From: Streptomyces sp. yr375
GTDB lineage: Bacteria; Actinomycetota; Actinomycetes; Streptomycetales; Streptomycetaceae
Assembly (NCBI RefSeq): GCF_900110755.1
Contig: NZ_FOFF01000041.1
Coordinates: 1-64,000, forward strand
DNA: 64,000 nt
Reading direction: 5' to 3'
In this document: positions 16,703 through 26,869 of the stretch, one piece after another
Numbering within the stretch: position 1 is the stretch's first letter
Layout: each line of letters opens with the position of its first letter
Notes under the pieces: generated by a model
The model's database searches: none
What the model saw: only the letters and a program-made list of their open reading frames with translations
What the model was told of the DNA's origin: nothing
Position numbers and translations under genes: made by a program

Positions 16703-18085
16703 TCAGATGGGCTTGATGTTGTGGTTGAAGCGGAAGACGTTGTCCGGGTCGTACCGTCGTTTCACCTGTCCGAGCCGTTGGGCGTTGTCGGCGCCCACGC
16801 CGGCCACCACCCGGTCGGTGCCCTCGTCGCCGATGAAGTTGAGGTAGACCGCGCCCGTGCTCCAGGGCCGTACGGCGGTGCGGACGTCCCGCACCCACTG
16901 GACGCACCGCTCGTCGTCCGCCGGGTCCTCCCACAGCCCGAAGGGGTGCACGGCCCACGGCGCGTCGCGGTAGGGGACGGGGTACTCGTGCGGCCCGGCG
17001 GCGATCGCGCCGCCCTGCGGGAACAGGGCGTGCATGGTGCCCGTCGGCACCGGCACCGACTCGCCGCTGGCGCAGAAGGCGTCCACCAGGTCGTCGGGGG
17101 CGTCCGTCAGGTACTCCGCCGACCAGTAGTTCCGCATCCCGGGCGGGTCGTCGAGCATGCACTGCACGTCGGCGTACGGCATCGCCCCGACGACCTCCGA
17201 CTCGTGCGGCAGCGCCAGCAGCGGTTCGGCGAGCTTGCGCAGGTCCGCCTCGGTGCCGGCGTACGTCAGCAGCGCCGCGACCAGCCGGGTGCCGACCAGG
17301 TGCGGCGGGACGAACTCCGCGGGCGGCGCGGTCATGTAGAGGGCGGCGCCGCTCGCCTCGTCCGGGCCTGCCGCGATCACGTCACGGTAGGTGCGGGTGA
17401 CCTCCCGGCCGTACTCCGGGAGGTACAGCAGCAGGGCGATGGAGAACTCGGGCAGCTCGTGCAGCTTCAGGGTGAGCGCGGTGGCGACGCCGAAGTTTCC
17501 GCCGCCGCCGTGCAGCGCCCAGAACAGGTCGGGGTTCTCGTCGCCGCTCGCGTGGATCCGCTCGCCGTCGGCGGTGACCAGCTCGACGCCCAGCAGGTTG
17601 TCGACCGCCAGCCCGCAGCAGCGGTCCAGCCAGCCGCTGCCGCCGCCGAGGACGAAGCCGCCGACGCCGGTCGTGGAGGCCCGCCCGCCGGTCGTGGCCA
17701 GCCGGTGCGGCTGGCAGGCGCGGTCCAGGTCGCTCATCGTGGCCCCGCCCGCGATCCGTACCGCCTCGGCCGCCGGATCGACGCCGACCGCGCGCATGTG
17801 ACGCAGGTCCACGACCACGGCCCCGTCGCCCAGCGCCATGCCCGCCACACTGTGCCCGCCGCCGCGCACCGCGACGGGCAGGTCCAGATCACGGGCGAAG
17901 CGCACCGACCGGACGACGTCCGACTCGTCCACGCACTGGGCGATCACGGCGGGACGGCGGTCGATCATCGCGTTGAAGACCGCCCGGGCCTCGTCGTAGC
18001 CCGGATCCCCCGGGGCGAACACGTCGCCGACCAGATCCTCGCGCAACGCGGCAAGCGCCGCGCCCGCCTTCGACGGGGAGGCCAT
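16703..18085 (-). CDS. FAD-binding oxidoreductase of the berberine-bridge (BBE) type
   Basis: A 460-residue flavoprotein. The PCMH-type FAD domain spans about 35-215 and has AVRGGGHSVAGMALGDGAVVVDLRHM, whose His78 is the usual covalent flavin attachment site. GVGGFVLGGGSGWLDRCCGLAVDNLLGVELVTADG follows; the Cys residues there are candidates for a second flavin bond. The BBE C-terminal motif YDPDNVFRFNHNIKPI ends the protein. There is no signal peptide, so it is cytosolic. Family members oxidise sugars, alkaloids or polyketide intermediates; no substrate can be inferred here. The gene stands alone between the PucR and GH15 genes. Confidence 0.92.
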   Translation of the reverse strand: MASPSKAGAALAALREDLVGDVFAPGDPGYDEARAVFNAMIDRRPAVIAQCVDESDVVRSVRFARDLDLPVAVRGGGHSVAGMALGDGAVVVDLRHMRAVGVDPAAEAVRIAGGATMSDLDRACQPHRLATTGGRASTTGVGGFVLGGGSGWLDRCCGLAVDNLLGVELVTADGERIHASGDENPDLFWALHGGGGNFGVATALTLKLHELPEFSIALLLYLPEYGREVTRTYRDVIAAGPDEASGAALYMTAPPAEFVPPHLVGTRLVAALLTYAGTEADLRKLAEPLLALPHESEVVGAMPYADVQCMLDDPPGMRNYWSAEYLTDAPDDLVDAFCASGESVPVPTGTMHALFPQGGAIAAGPHEYPVPYRDAPWAVHPFGLWEDPADDERCVQWVRDVRTAVRPWSTGAVYLNFIGDEGTDRVVAGVGADNAQRLGQVKRRYDPDNVFRFNHNIKPI

Positions 18086-18160
18086 ACGGCGCCCCCTTCC
18101 ATGCAGGGGCTGCTGACCTTCCCAGCCTAGGCGTGCGCGGCGCCGCGGTCCTGTTCAGCG

Positions 18161-19963
18161 TCAGCCGCCGTATGCCCCCGACGCCGTCAGGCGCAGGGCC
18201 GTGTCGATCAGGGGGACGTGGCTGAAGGCCTGCGGGAAGTTGCCGACCTGGCGTTGCAGGCGCGGGTCCCACTCCTCGGCGAGCAGACCGAGGTCGTTGC
18301 GCAGGGCGAGCAGCTTCTCGAACAGCTTGCGGGCCTCGTCGACGCGGCCGATCATCGCGAGGTCGTCCGCCATCCAGAACGAGCAGGCCAGGAACGCGCC
18401 CTCGTCGCCGGGGAGGCCGTCGACGCCCTCGTCGCCGCCCGAGGTCGGGTAGCGCAGGATGAAGCCGTCCGTGGTGGACAGCTCGCGCTGGATCGCCTCG
18501 ATGGTGCCGATGACCCGCTTGTCGTCCGGGGGCAGGAAGCCCATCTGCGGGATCAGCAGCAGCGACGCGTCCAGCTCCTTCGAGCCGTAGGACTGCGTGA
18601 ACGTGTTGCGTTCCTTGTCGTAGCCCTTCTCGCACACGTCGCGGTGGATGTCGTCGCGCAGCTCGCGCCACTGCTCCAGCGGGCCGTCCGCGTCGCCCGA
18701 CTCGATCAGCTTGATCGTGCGGTCGACGGCGACCCAGGCCATCACCTTGGAGTGCACGAAGTGCCGGCGCGGGCCGCGCACCTCCCAGATGCCCTCGTCC
18801 GGCTCGTCCCAGTGCTGCTCCAGGTAGCGGATCAGCTTGAGCTGGAGCAGGGAGGCGTAGTCGTTGCGGGCCAGGCCCGTCATGTGGCCCAGGTGCAGGG
18901 CCTCGGTGACCTCGCCGTACACGTCGAGCTGGAGCTGGTGGGCCGCGCCGTTGCCGACCCGGACCGGGCCGGAGTTCTCGTAGCCGGGCAGCCAGTCCAG
19001 CTCGGCCTCGCCGAGCTCGCGCTCGCCCGCGATGCCGTACATGATCTGCAGGTTCTCGGGGTCGCCGGCGACCGCGCGCAGCAGCCACTCGCGCCAGGCG
19101 CGGGCCTCCTCGCGGTAGCCGGTGCGCAGCAGCGAGGACAGGGTGATCGCCGCGTCGCGCAGCCAGGTGTAGCGGTAGTCCCAGTTGCGGACGCCGCCGA
19201 TGTCCTCGGGCAGCGAGGTGGTGGGCGCGGCGACGATGCCGCCGGTCGGCGCGTACGTCAGGGCCTTCAGCGTGATCAGGGAGCGGATCACGGCCTCGCG
19301 GTAGGGGCCGTGGTACGTGCAGTGCTCGACCCACTCGCGCCAGAAGTCCTCCGTGGCCGTCAGCGACTGCTCGGGCTCCGGCAGCGCGGGCGGCTGCTTG
19401 TGCGAGGGCTCCCACGAGATGGTGAACGCGATCCGGTCACCGGGGGCGACCGTGAAGTCGGCGTACGTCGTGAGCGACTTGCCGTAGGTCTCGCAGTCGG
19501 TGTCGAACCACACCGAGTCCGGGCCCGCGACGGCCACCGTACGGCCCTCGTGCTTGTGCACCCAGGGGACGACCCGGCCGTAGGAGAACCGCATCCGCAG
19601 GGCCGAGCGCATCGGGACGCGGCCCGAGACGCCCTCGACGATGCGGATCAGTTGCGGCGCGCCGTCCCGAGGGGGCATGAAGTCGATCACCCGGACCGTG
19701 CCGCGCGGGGTGTCCCACTCGGACTCCAGGATCAGCGAGTCGCCCCGGTAGGAGCGCCGGGCGGCGCGCGGCGGCGGCGCGTCGGAGGCGTGCGCGGGGC
19801 CCAGCCGCCAGAACCCGTGTTCCTCGGTGCCGAGCAGACCGGCGAAGATCGCGTGCGAGTCGAAGCGGGGCAGGCACAGCCAGTCGACTGTGCCGTCCCG
19901 GCAGACCAAGGCGGCGGTCTGCATGTCTCCGATGAGTGCGTAGTCTTCGATGCGCCCGGCCAC
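18161..19963 (-). CDS. Glycoside hydrolase family 15 protein (trehalase/glucoamylase-like)
   Basis: A 600-residue cytosolic enzyme. It begins VAGRIEDYALIGDMQTAALV, followed by the trehalase-like N-terminal region with VDWLCLPRFDSHAIFAGLLG. The GH15 catalytic (alpha/alpha)6 domain starts at about 215, with NWDYRYTWLRDAAITL at about 262 carrying general-acid-side residues and LAEEWDPRLQRQVGNFPQAFSH at about 565 carrying the second catalytic Glu. Actinobacterial relatives hydrolyse trehalose; glucoamylase activity is the alternative. I chose GTG 19963 because GGAG lies six bases upstream and it gives the family N-terminus. Longer readings to 20044 or 20083 lack a ribosome-binding site and cross the predicted promoter. 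Confidence 0.9.
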   Translation of the reverse strand: MAGRIEDYALIGDMQTAALVCRDGTVDWLCLPRFDSHAIFAGLLGTEEHGFWRLGPAHASDAPPPRAARRSYRGDSLILESEWDTPRGTVRVIDFMPPRDGAPQLIRIVEGVSGRVPMRSALRMRFSYGRVVPWVHKHEGRTVAVAGPDSVWFDTDCETYGKSLTTYADFTVAPGDRIAFTISWEPSHKQPPALPEPEQSLTATEDFWREWVEHCTYHGPYREAVIRSLITLKALTYAPTGGIVAAPTTSLPEDIGGVRNWDYRYTWLRDAAITLSSLLRTGYREEARAWREWLLRAVAGDPENLQIMYGIAGERELGEAELDWLPGYENSGPVRVGNGAAHQLQLDVYGEVTEALHLGHMTGLARNDYASLLQLKLIRYLEQHWDEPDEGIWEVRGPRRHFVHSKVMAWVAVDRTIKLIESGDADGPLEQWRELRDDIHRDVCEKGYDKERNTFTQSYGSKELDASLLLIPQMGFLPPDDKRVIGTIEAIQRELSTTDGFILRYPTSGGDEGVDGLPGDEGAFLACSFWMADDLAMIGRVDEARKLFEKLLALRNDLGLLAEEWDPRLQRQVGNFPQAFSHVPLIDTALRLTASGAYGG

Positions 19964-20080
19964 GTGCAACTCCAGTCGAACGGCCACGTCACCCCCATGC
20001 GATACGGGGGCTGTCGCTAGTGCGGTCAAGGGGTCGTTTGTCATGCGTCGTTTAGCGCTGAAGCAAAGCAGTCGGCCGGC

Positions 20081-20110
20081 CATCTAGGCAAAACGCCGAT
20101 TCTTGCTCAA
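20081..20110 (-). promoter_or_regulatory. Predicted promoter of the GH15 gene
   Basis: On the minus strand TTGAGC (20105-20110) and TAGATG (20081-20086) are 18 bases apart, a plausible housekeeping-sigma promoter. Transcription would start near 20075, leaving a leader of about 110 bases before GTG 19963. This supports the shorter start. Confidence 0.45.
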
Positions 20111-20432
20111 CGAACTGACGAGGTCTCGTTGTTCCGGTGGGATACGGGCGGGGGTGTGCCGTCTTTCCGACCGGACTCGGCAGCGAGTGTCCGAGCAGGA
20201 TACGACGCACGTAGATGATCTGCGTGCCGCTCCGGACAACCAGGGTGGGCCGAACGGGTGAGCGGCGGGTGAGGAACCGGTGCGGGAGCCGCCGTCCGTG
20301 TCGGGCTGTGCGCGGAGCGTGGCCGGAAGCCAGGTCTCCGAGGCGCTGATACCCTGGTAGCCCGTGGACCGGTGGTCTCGAAGCCCCCGAACCGCAACCC
20401 CAAATAGCGACCACGGGAGCCCCCTCTTGGCC
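20111..20432 (+). other. Intergenic region upstream of pyrG
   Basis: About 320 bases without a supportable gene between the divergent GH15 and pyrG genes. It must hold the pyrG promoter; GATACC and GGTAGC near 20348-20361 are possible -10 elements but I see no clear -35. No attenuator hairpin with a T run, as known for pyrG of low-GC Gram-positives, is visible. Short open frames here look like antisense or random readings. Confidence 0.5.
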
Positions 20433-22151
<1,719 letters not shown>

Positions 22152-22241
22152 CACACCAGTTGTACGGTGGCCGGGGCGCGGATCTTCAAAGGTCGGCGCC
22201 CCGGTTTCTCGTTTGCGCACGTGGCATGTGGAAGGACAGGC

Positions 22242-22868
22242 ATGACGATCAAGGACACCCCCGAGGCGTGGGAGATCCGGGCCACCGAGACCCCCTTCGT
22301 GGGCAACAAGACCTCGGTCCGCACCGACGACGTGGTCATGCCCGACGGCTCGGTGGTCCGCCGGGACTACCAGGTCCACCCCGGCTCGGTCGCCGTCCTC
22401 GCCCTCGACGACGCGGGCCGGGTGCTGCTCATCAAGCAGTACCGCCACCCCGTGCGGCAGAAGCTGTGGGAGATCCCGGCCGGCCTGCTCGACGTGCCCG
22501 GCGAGAACCCGCTGCACGCCGCCCAGCGCGAGCTGTACGAGGAGGCGCACGTCAAGGCCGAGGACTGGCGGGTGCTGACCGACGTGTACCCGACCGCGGG
22601 CGGCTGCGACGAGTCCGTGCGCGTCTTCCTGGCCCGCAACCTCTCCGAGGCCGACGGGGAGCGCTTCGCGGTGGAGGACGAGGAGGCCGACATGGAGCAC
22701 GCGCGCGTGCCGGTCGACGAGCTGGTCCGGGGCGTGCTCGCGGGCGACGTGCACAGCAACTGCCTCGTCGTGGGCGTCCTTTCGCTGATCGCCGCGCGCG
22801 CCGGCGACGGACTCGACGCGCTGCGCCCGGCGGACGCGCCGTGGCCGGCCCGCCCGTTCGAGTCCTGA
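22242..22868 (+). CDS. Nudix hydrolase, ADP-ribose pyrophosphatase type
   Basis: A 208-residue cytosolic protein. The Nudix box runs from GLLDVPGENPLHAAQRELYEEAHVKAEDW at about 84-112, following QYRHPVRQKLWEIPA, a combination typical of ADP-ribose and nucleotide-sugar pyrophosphatases. The N-terminal strands (VVMPDGSVVRRDYQVHPGSVAVLAL) form the dimer-swap domain of that group. The ATG at 22242 follows AAGGACAGG. It lies 90 bases after pyrG on the same strand, a common actinobacterial pairing, and may be cotranscribed with it. Confidence 0.9.
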   Translation: MTIKDTPEAWEIRATETPFVGNKTSVRTDDVVMPDGSVVRRDYQVHPGSVAVLALDDAGRVLLIKQYRHPVRQKLWEIPAGLLDVPGENPLHAAQRELYEEAHVKAEDWRVLTDVYPTAGGCDESVRVFLARNLSEADGERFAVEDEEADMEHARVPVDELVRGVLAGDVHSNCLVVGVLSLIAARAGDGLDALRPADAPWPARPFES

Positions 22869-23068
22869 ACGCGACAGGCTGGAACCGGCCAGATGCGAGT
22901 GCACCCGATCGTCGGCGGTGTGACGATCGGCTGATCCGATCGGGGGACGTCCCGGTCGTGCCCCGCCGTACTCCTCCCGGAACGTCGCAGAGCGTGAACT
23001 AGGCTCTGGAATCACCCGATCCGGAGTCCCGGCGGGCTTGCGTGTGCGGTGGGACGGGAGTGTGGCCC

Positions 23069-25210
23069 GTGACGGATCAGGCGGTGGACACAGGCGGCGT
23101 GCGGCTGTCGGGACACGCTGCGCCAGAGGGCCATTTCCTGGGCCGTACCCGGGAGTTGAAGGAACTGCGCGCCGACATCGAGCGTGCCGGGCTGGACACC
23201 ATCTCCGGGAAGAAGGCCCCCCGCGCGCGCGTGCTGCTCATCGCGGGCCGGGCCGGCTCCGGGCGTACGGCGCTCGCCGAGGAGCTCGTCCGCCAGCTCG
23301 CCGACCGCTACCGGGACGGCGTGCTGCGCGCCCGCCTCGCCGAGCCCGACGGCACCCCCGTACCGGTCGAGCGCGCCGCCCGCACCCTGCTCGCCGCGCT
23401 GGACGTGCCGACCCCGCCCGGCGCCGACGAGGACGACCTCGCGGCCCTCCTGCGCGAGGCCCTCGCCGAACGGCGCGTGCTGCTCCTGCTCGACGACGCG
23501 GCCGGCGCCGAACAGGTCGACGCGCTCCTCCCGGACACCCCGGAGTGCCTGCTCGTCGCCGTCTCCGCCGGACCGCTCACCGGCATCGCGGACGTCCGCC
23601 CGTGCACCCTGGGCGGCCTGGACACCAAGTCCGCCCTCGACCTGCTGACCCGGTTCACCGGCTCGGTCCGCATCACCGTCGACCCGCGCTCCGCCGAGGG
23701 CCTCGTGGAGGCATGCCAGGGCCAGCCCGCCGCGCTGATCCTGGCGGGCGGCTGGCTCGCCGCCCGCCCCCAGGCGGCCGTCGCCGACCTCGCCAAGCAA
23801 CTGCACGCCGAGGGCGACGAGGGCACCCCGCTCAGCCGCGTCTTCCGGCTCGTGCACGCCGCGCTGCCGGCCCCCGCCGCCCGGATACTGCGACTGCTGT
23901 GCCTCGCCCCGGCCGGCCTCGCCGACCCGCACACCGCCTCCGCGCTCGCCGGCTGCTCGGTGGGCGCCGCCCACACCACCCTGGACGACCTCACCGCCCT
24001 CGGCCTGCTGCGGGCCGTGGACTCCCCGCTGCCGCAGTACGAGGTCCCCGGCTGCCTGCACCCCCTGCTGCGCGCCGCCGCCGAGACCCACGACCGCCCG
24101 GCCGAGCTCCAGTTGGCCCGCGCTCGCATGCTGGAGCGGACCGTACGGCTGCTGCACTCCTGCCGGGCCATCACCGAGACCGACAACCCGCAGGCCCGCG
24201 AGAAGCTCCAGGGCCTGCCCCGCGCCCTGCGCTTCCCCACCCCGCGCGCCGCCGCCGACTGGCTGCGGGTGCGCCGTCCGGCGCTGCTCGCCTCGGCCCG
24301 CCTCGCGGTCGCCGACGGCGAGCTGGACACCCTGGCCCGCCGTCTGATGTCCCAGTTGGTCAGGGCGATGGTCGCGCACTTCGGCACCCAGGAGGCGGCG
24401 CCCGACCTGTACGGCGTCCACCAGCTCGTCCTGGACGTGGCCGAGCGCCGCGACCTGCCCCGCGAGAAGGCCGCCGCCCTGCTGAACCTGGCCGACGTGG
24501 ACGCCAGGACCGGCCGCACGGCGGAGGCGCTGGTGCGCTACCGGGCCGCGCTGGACGCCGGACGCGCGGCGGGCGACCCGTACGCGATCGGCCGCGCGAT
24601 GGAGTCCGTGGGCGGCGCGCATCTCGAGCTCGGGGACTACGACCGGGCCGCCGACTGGTTCGGCCGGGCCCTCGCCCAGCGCCTGGCCCGCGACGAGCGC
24701 GCGGACGCCGCCCGCCTCTACGGCCGTATCGCCACCGCGCACACCTACGCGGGCCGCTACGGCGACGCGCAGCGGGCCTGGCGGGCCGCGGCGGCCGGGC
24801 ACCGCAAGAACGGCGATGTGGGCGCGCACGCCCGGGCGTTGAGCGAGCTGGCCCGGGTCCAGGAGTACGCGGGCCGCCCCGAGGAGTCGCTGCGGACCTG
24901 CCAGGAGGCGGTGGAGTGGGCCCGGCGCGCCGAGGACACGCGGCTGCAGGCCGCCGTGCAACTGCGGCTGGCCGACACCCTGGAGCGCCTCGGCGACCCG
25001 GTGGCGGCGGGCCTGCACCGGGGCGCGGCCGAGCGCATCCTGGGAGAGGAGCTCCCGGGTCTCCAGGGGCACGAGGGTCCCCCGGAACACCCGGGCCGTA
25101 CGGGCCGTCCGGGGCATCCGCAACGCCCGGATCACCGCGATACAGAGCCGGAACGGCCGGAACACGGAGCTAACACCTGCGAAATCCGCAGTACATCCGC
25201 TGAAGATTGA
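23069..25210 (+). CDS. STAND/NACHT-like ATPase with C-terminal TPRs
   Basis: A 713-residue protein. Residues about 20-60 carry a LGRTRELKELRADIE motif like that before the P-loop of AfsR/SARP-type NTPases. Walker A is AGRAGSGRTAL at about 60, Walker B VLLLLDDAAG at about 143, followed by a winged-helix-like segment (about 265-330). Residues about 460-660 are TPR-like repeats (KAAALLNLADVDARTGRTAEALVRYRAALDAGRAAGD and similar). This is the architecture of SARP regulators without their DNA-binding domain, so it may sense or scaffold rather than bind DNA. The GTG at 23069 has GGGAG eight bases upstream. The C-terminal 45 residues are Pro/Arg/His-rich linker. It precedes ald but has no overlap with it. 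Confidence 0.83.
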   Translation: MTDQAVDTGGVRLSGHAAPEGHFLGRTRELKELRADIERAGLDTISGKKAPRARVLLIAGRAGSGRTALAEELVRQLADRYRDGVLRARLAEPDGTPVPVERAARTLLAALDVPTPPGADEDDLAALLREALAERRVLLLLDDAAGAEQVDALLPDTPECLLVAVSAGPLTGIADVRPCTLGGLDTKSALDLLTRFTGSVRITVDPRSAEGLVEACQGQPAALILAGGWLAARPQAAVADLAKQLHAEGDEGTPLSRVFRLVHAALPAPAARILRLLCLAPAGLADPHTASALAGCSVGAAHTTLDDLTALGLLRAVDSPLPQYEVPGCLHPLLRAAAETHDRPAELQLARARMLERTVRLLHSCRAITETDNPQAREKLQGLPRALRFPTPRAAADWLRVRRPALLASARLAVADGELDTLARRLMSQLVRAMVAHFGTQEAAPDLYGVHQLVLDVAERRDLPREKAAALLNLADVDARTGRTAEALVRYRAALDAGRAAGDPYAIGRAMESVGGAHLELGDYDRAADWFGRALAQRLARDERADAARLYGRIATAHTYAGRYGDAQRAWRAAAAGHRKNGDVGAHARALSELARVQEYAGRPEESLRTCQEAVEWARRAEDTRLQAAVQLRLADTLERLGDPVAAGLHRGAAERILGEELPGLQGHEGPPEHPGRTGRPGHPQRPDHRDTEPERPEHGANTCEIRSTSAED

Positions 25211-25223
25211 TGCAATGAAAGGC

Positions 25224-25251
25224 TAGACAGCGGGAACACCTTCATTAGACT
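25224..25251 (+). promoter_or_regulatory. Predicted ald promoter
   Basis: TAGACA (25224-25229) and TAGACT (25246-25251) are 16 bases apart in an unusually AT-rich stretch. An imperfect inverted repeat, AATGAAAGG at about 25216 and CCTTCATT at about 25239, brackets the spacer and could be a regulator site. The leader to the ald start would be about 100 bases. Confidence 0.4.
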
Positions 25252-25358
25252 GGCTCTGCCGCACGTTGTCCTGCGGTGTATCCGGACATGCCCCGTACCT
25301 CCAGGTATGTCTTCTTCGCTGTGCTCCCACACCCTCTGAGCCAAGGACCGTGATCGAC

Positions 25359-26474
25359 GTGAAGGTCGGTATCCCCCGCGAGGTCAAGAACAACGAGTTC
25401 CGGGTGGCCATCACCCCCGCCGGCGTGCACGAGCTGGTGCGCCACGGCCATCAGGTCGTCGTCGAGCGAGGCGCCGGCGTCGGCTCGTCGATCCTGGACG
25501 CCGAGTACGTGGCCGCCGGTGCGCGGATCCTGGACACGGCCGACGAGGTGTGGGCCACCGCCGACCTCCTGCTGAAGGTCAAGGAGCCCATCGCCGAGGA
25601 GTACCACCGCCTCCGCAAGGACCAGACGCTCTTCACCTACCTGCACCTGGCCGCCTCCAAGGAGTGCACGGACGCCCTCATCGGGTCCGGCACCACGGCG
25701 ATCGCCTACGAGACCGTCGAGCTGCCGAGCCGCGCGCTGCCGCTGCTCGCCCCGATGTCCGAGGTGGCCGGCCGGCTGGCCCCCCAGGTCGGCGCCTACC
25801 ACCTGATGCGCGCCAACGGCGGCCGCGGTGTGCTGCCCGGCGGCGTCCCCGGCGTGCTGGCCGCCCGGGCGGTCGTCATCGGCGGCGGTGTCTCCGGCTG
25901 GAACGCGGCGCAGATCGCCATCGGCATGGGCTTCCACGTGACCCTGCTCGACCGGGACATCAACAAGCTCAAGGAAGCCGACAAGATCTTCGGCACCAAG
26001 ATCCAGACGGTCGTCTCCAACGCCTTCGAGCTGGAGAAGGCGTGCCTGGAGGCCGACCTCGTGATCGGCGCCGTCCTCATCCCGGGCGCCAAGGCCCCGA
26101 AGCTGGTCACCAACGAGCTGGTGTCCCGGATGAAGCCGGGAAGTGTCCTTGTCGACATCGCGATCGACCAGGGCGGCTGCTTCGAGGACTCCCGTCCGAC
26201 CACCCACGCCGAGCCGACCTTCGCGGTGCACGACTCGGTCTTCTACTGCGTCGCCAACATGCCCGGCGCGGTCCCCAACACCTCCACCTACGCGCTCACC
26301 AACGCCACGCTGCCCTACATCGTCGAACTGGCCGACCGCGGCTGGGTGGAGGCGCTGCGCCGCGATCCCGCGCTGGCCAAGGGCCTCAACACCCATGACG
26401 GCAAGGTCGTTTACCGCGAGGTCGCGGAGGCGCACGGCCTGGAGCACATCGAGCTGGCGGCCCTGCTCGGCTAG
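25359..26474 (+). CDS. ald: Alanine dehydrogenase
   Basis: A 371-residue NAD-dependent L-alanine dehydrogenase, the same length as the mycobacterial enzyme. The N-terminal motif is VGIPREVKNNEFRVAITPAGV and the substrate-binding region LTKVKEP-like (LLLKVKEPIAEEY, with FTYLHLAA after it). The NAD fold is VVIGGGVSGWNAAQIAIGMGF at about 170-190, and NMPGAVPNTSTYALTNATLPY is at about 300. The GTG at 25359 has AAGGA 11 bases upstream and gives the family length; GTG 25350 is only two bases from that site and less likely. The enzyme interconverts alanine and pyruvate plus ammonia. Confidence 0.95.
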   Translation: MKVGIPREVKNNEFRVAITPAGVHELVRHGHQVVVERGAGVGSSILDAEYVAAGARILDTADEVWATADLLLKVKEPIAEEYHRLRKDQTLFTYLHLAASKECTDALIGSGTTAIAYETVELPSRALPLLAPMSEVAGRLAPQVGAYHLMRANGGRGVLPGGVPGVLAARAVVIGGGVSGWNAAQIAIGMGFHVTLLDRDINKLKEADKIFGTKIQTVVSNAFELEKACLEADLVIGAVLIPGAKAPKLVTNELVSRMKPGSVLVDIAIDQGGCFEDSRPTTHAEPTFAVHDSVFYCVANMPGAVPNTSTYALTNATLPYIVELADRGWVEALRRDPALAKGLNTHDGKVVYREVAEAHGLEHIELAALLG

Positions 26475-26575
26475 CCGTTCCGGCACCTCGTGGAGCACCC
26501 GTAGACCACCTCGTACGGCCAAGTCGGCGTTCCGCAAAAGGCGATACGTCAACACGGGTCGTCAACCTCGCGCAC

Positions 26576-26608
26576 CCGGCCGGACCTTGCCCGACAAGGT
26601 CCGGCCGG
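26576..26608 (+). terminator. Hairpin downstream of ald
   Basis: CCGGCCGGACCTTG and CAAGGTCCGGCCGG are perfect 14-base arms around the loop CCCGA. There is no T run. It lies 100 bases after the ald stop and probably ends that transcript. Confidence 0.75.
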
Positions 26609-26766
26609 ATGTGTGTATGGTCACTTTGCGGCTCTCGGTCAACTCGCCTCGAACGTAACCCTTCGACCGATTCGTTCACCGGTGAAGCCTGCCGTGCGAC
26701 GGCCGTACGCCCTTGACAGAGGGATGTTTCATTGCCGACACATCGGGCCGGGTCCGGCGGATTGTG

Positions 26767-26796
26767 TTGCTGCGGACGCCCGACACGCCATAGAGT
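26767..26796 (+). promoter_or_regulatory. Possible promoter of the parA-scpAB operon
   Basis: TTGCTG (26767-26772) and TAGAGT (26791-26796) are separated by 18 bases, about 75 bases before the parA start. A TTGACA occurs at 26713-26718 without a clear partner. The 395-base gap between ald and parA holds this, the ald hairpin and no supportable gene. Confidence 0.35.
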
Positions 26797-26869
26797 CGCC
26801 AACCGTCGGCATGGTGCCACGCTGACCTTGTCTAGAAGTTTCCTGGTCACCAAGGAGGTAAGACGACTT

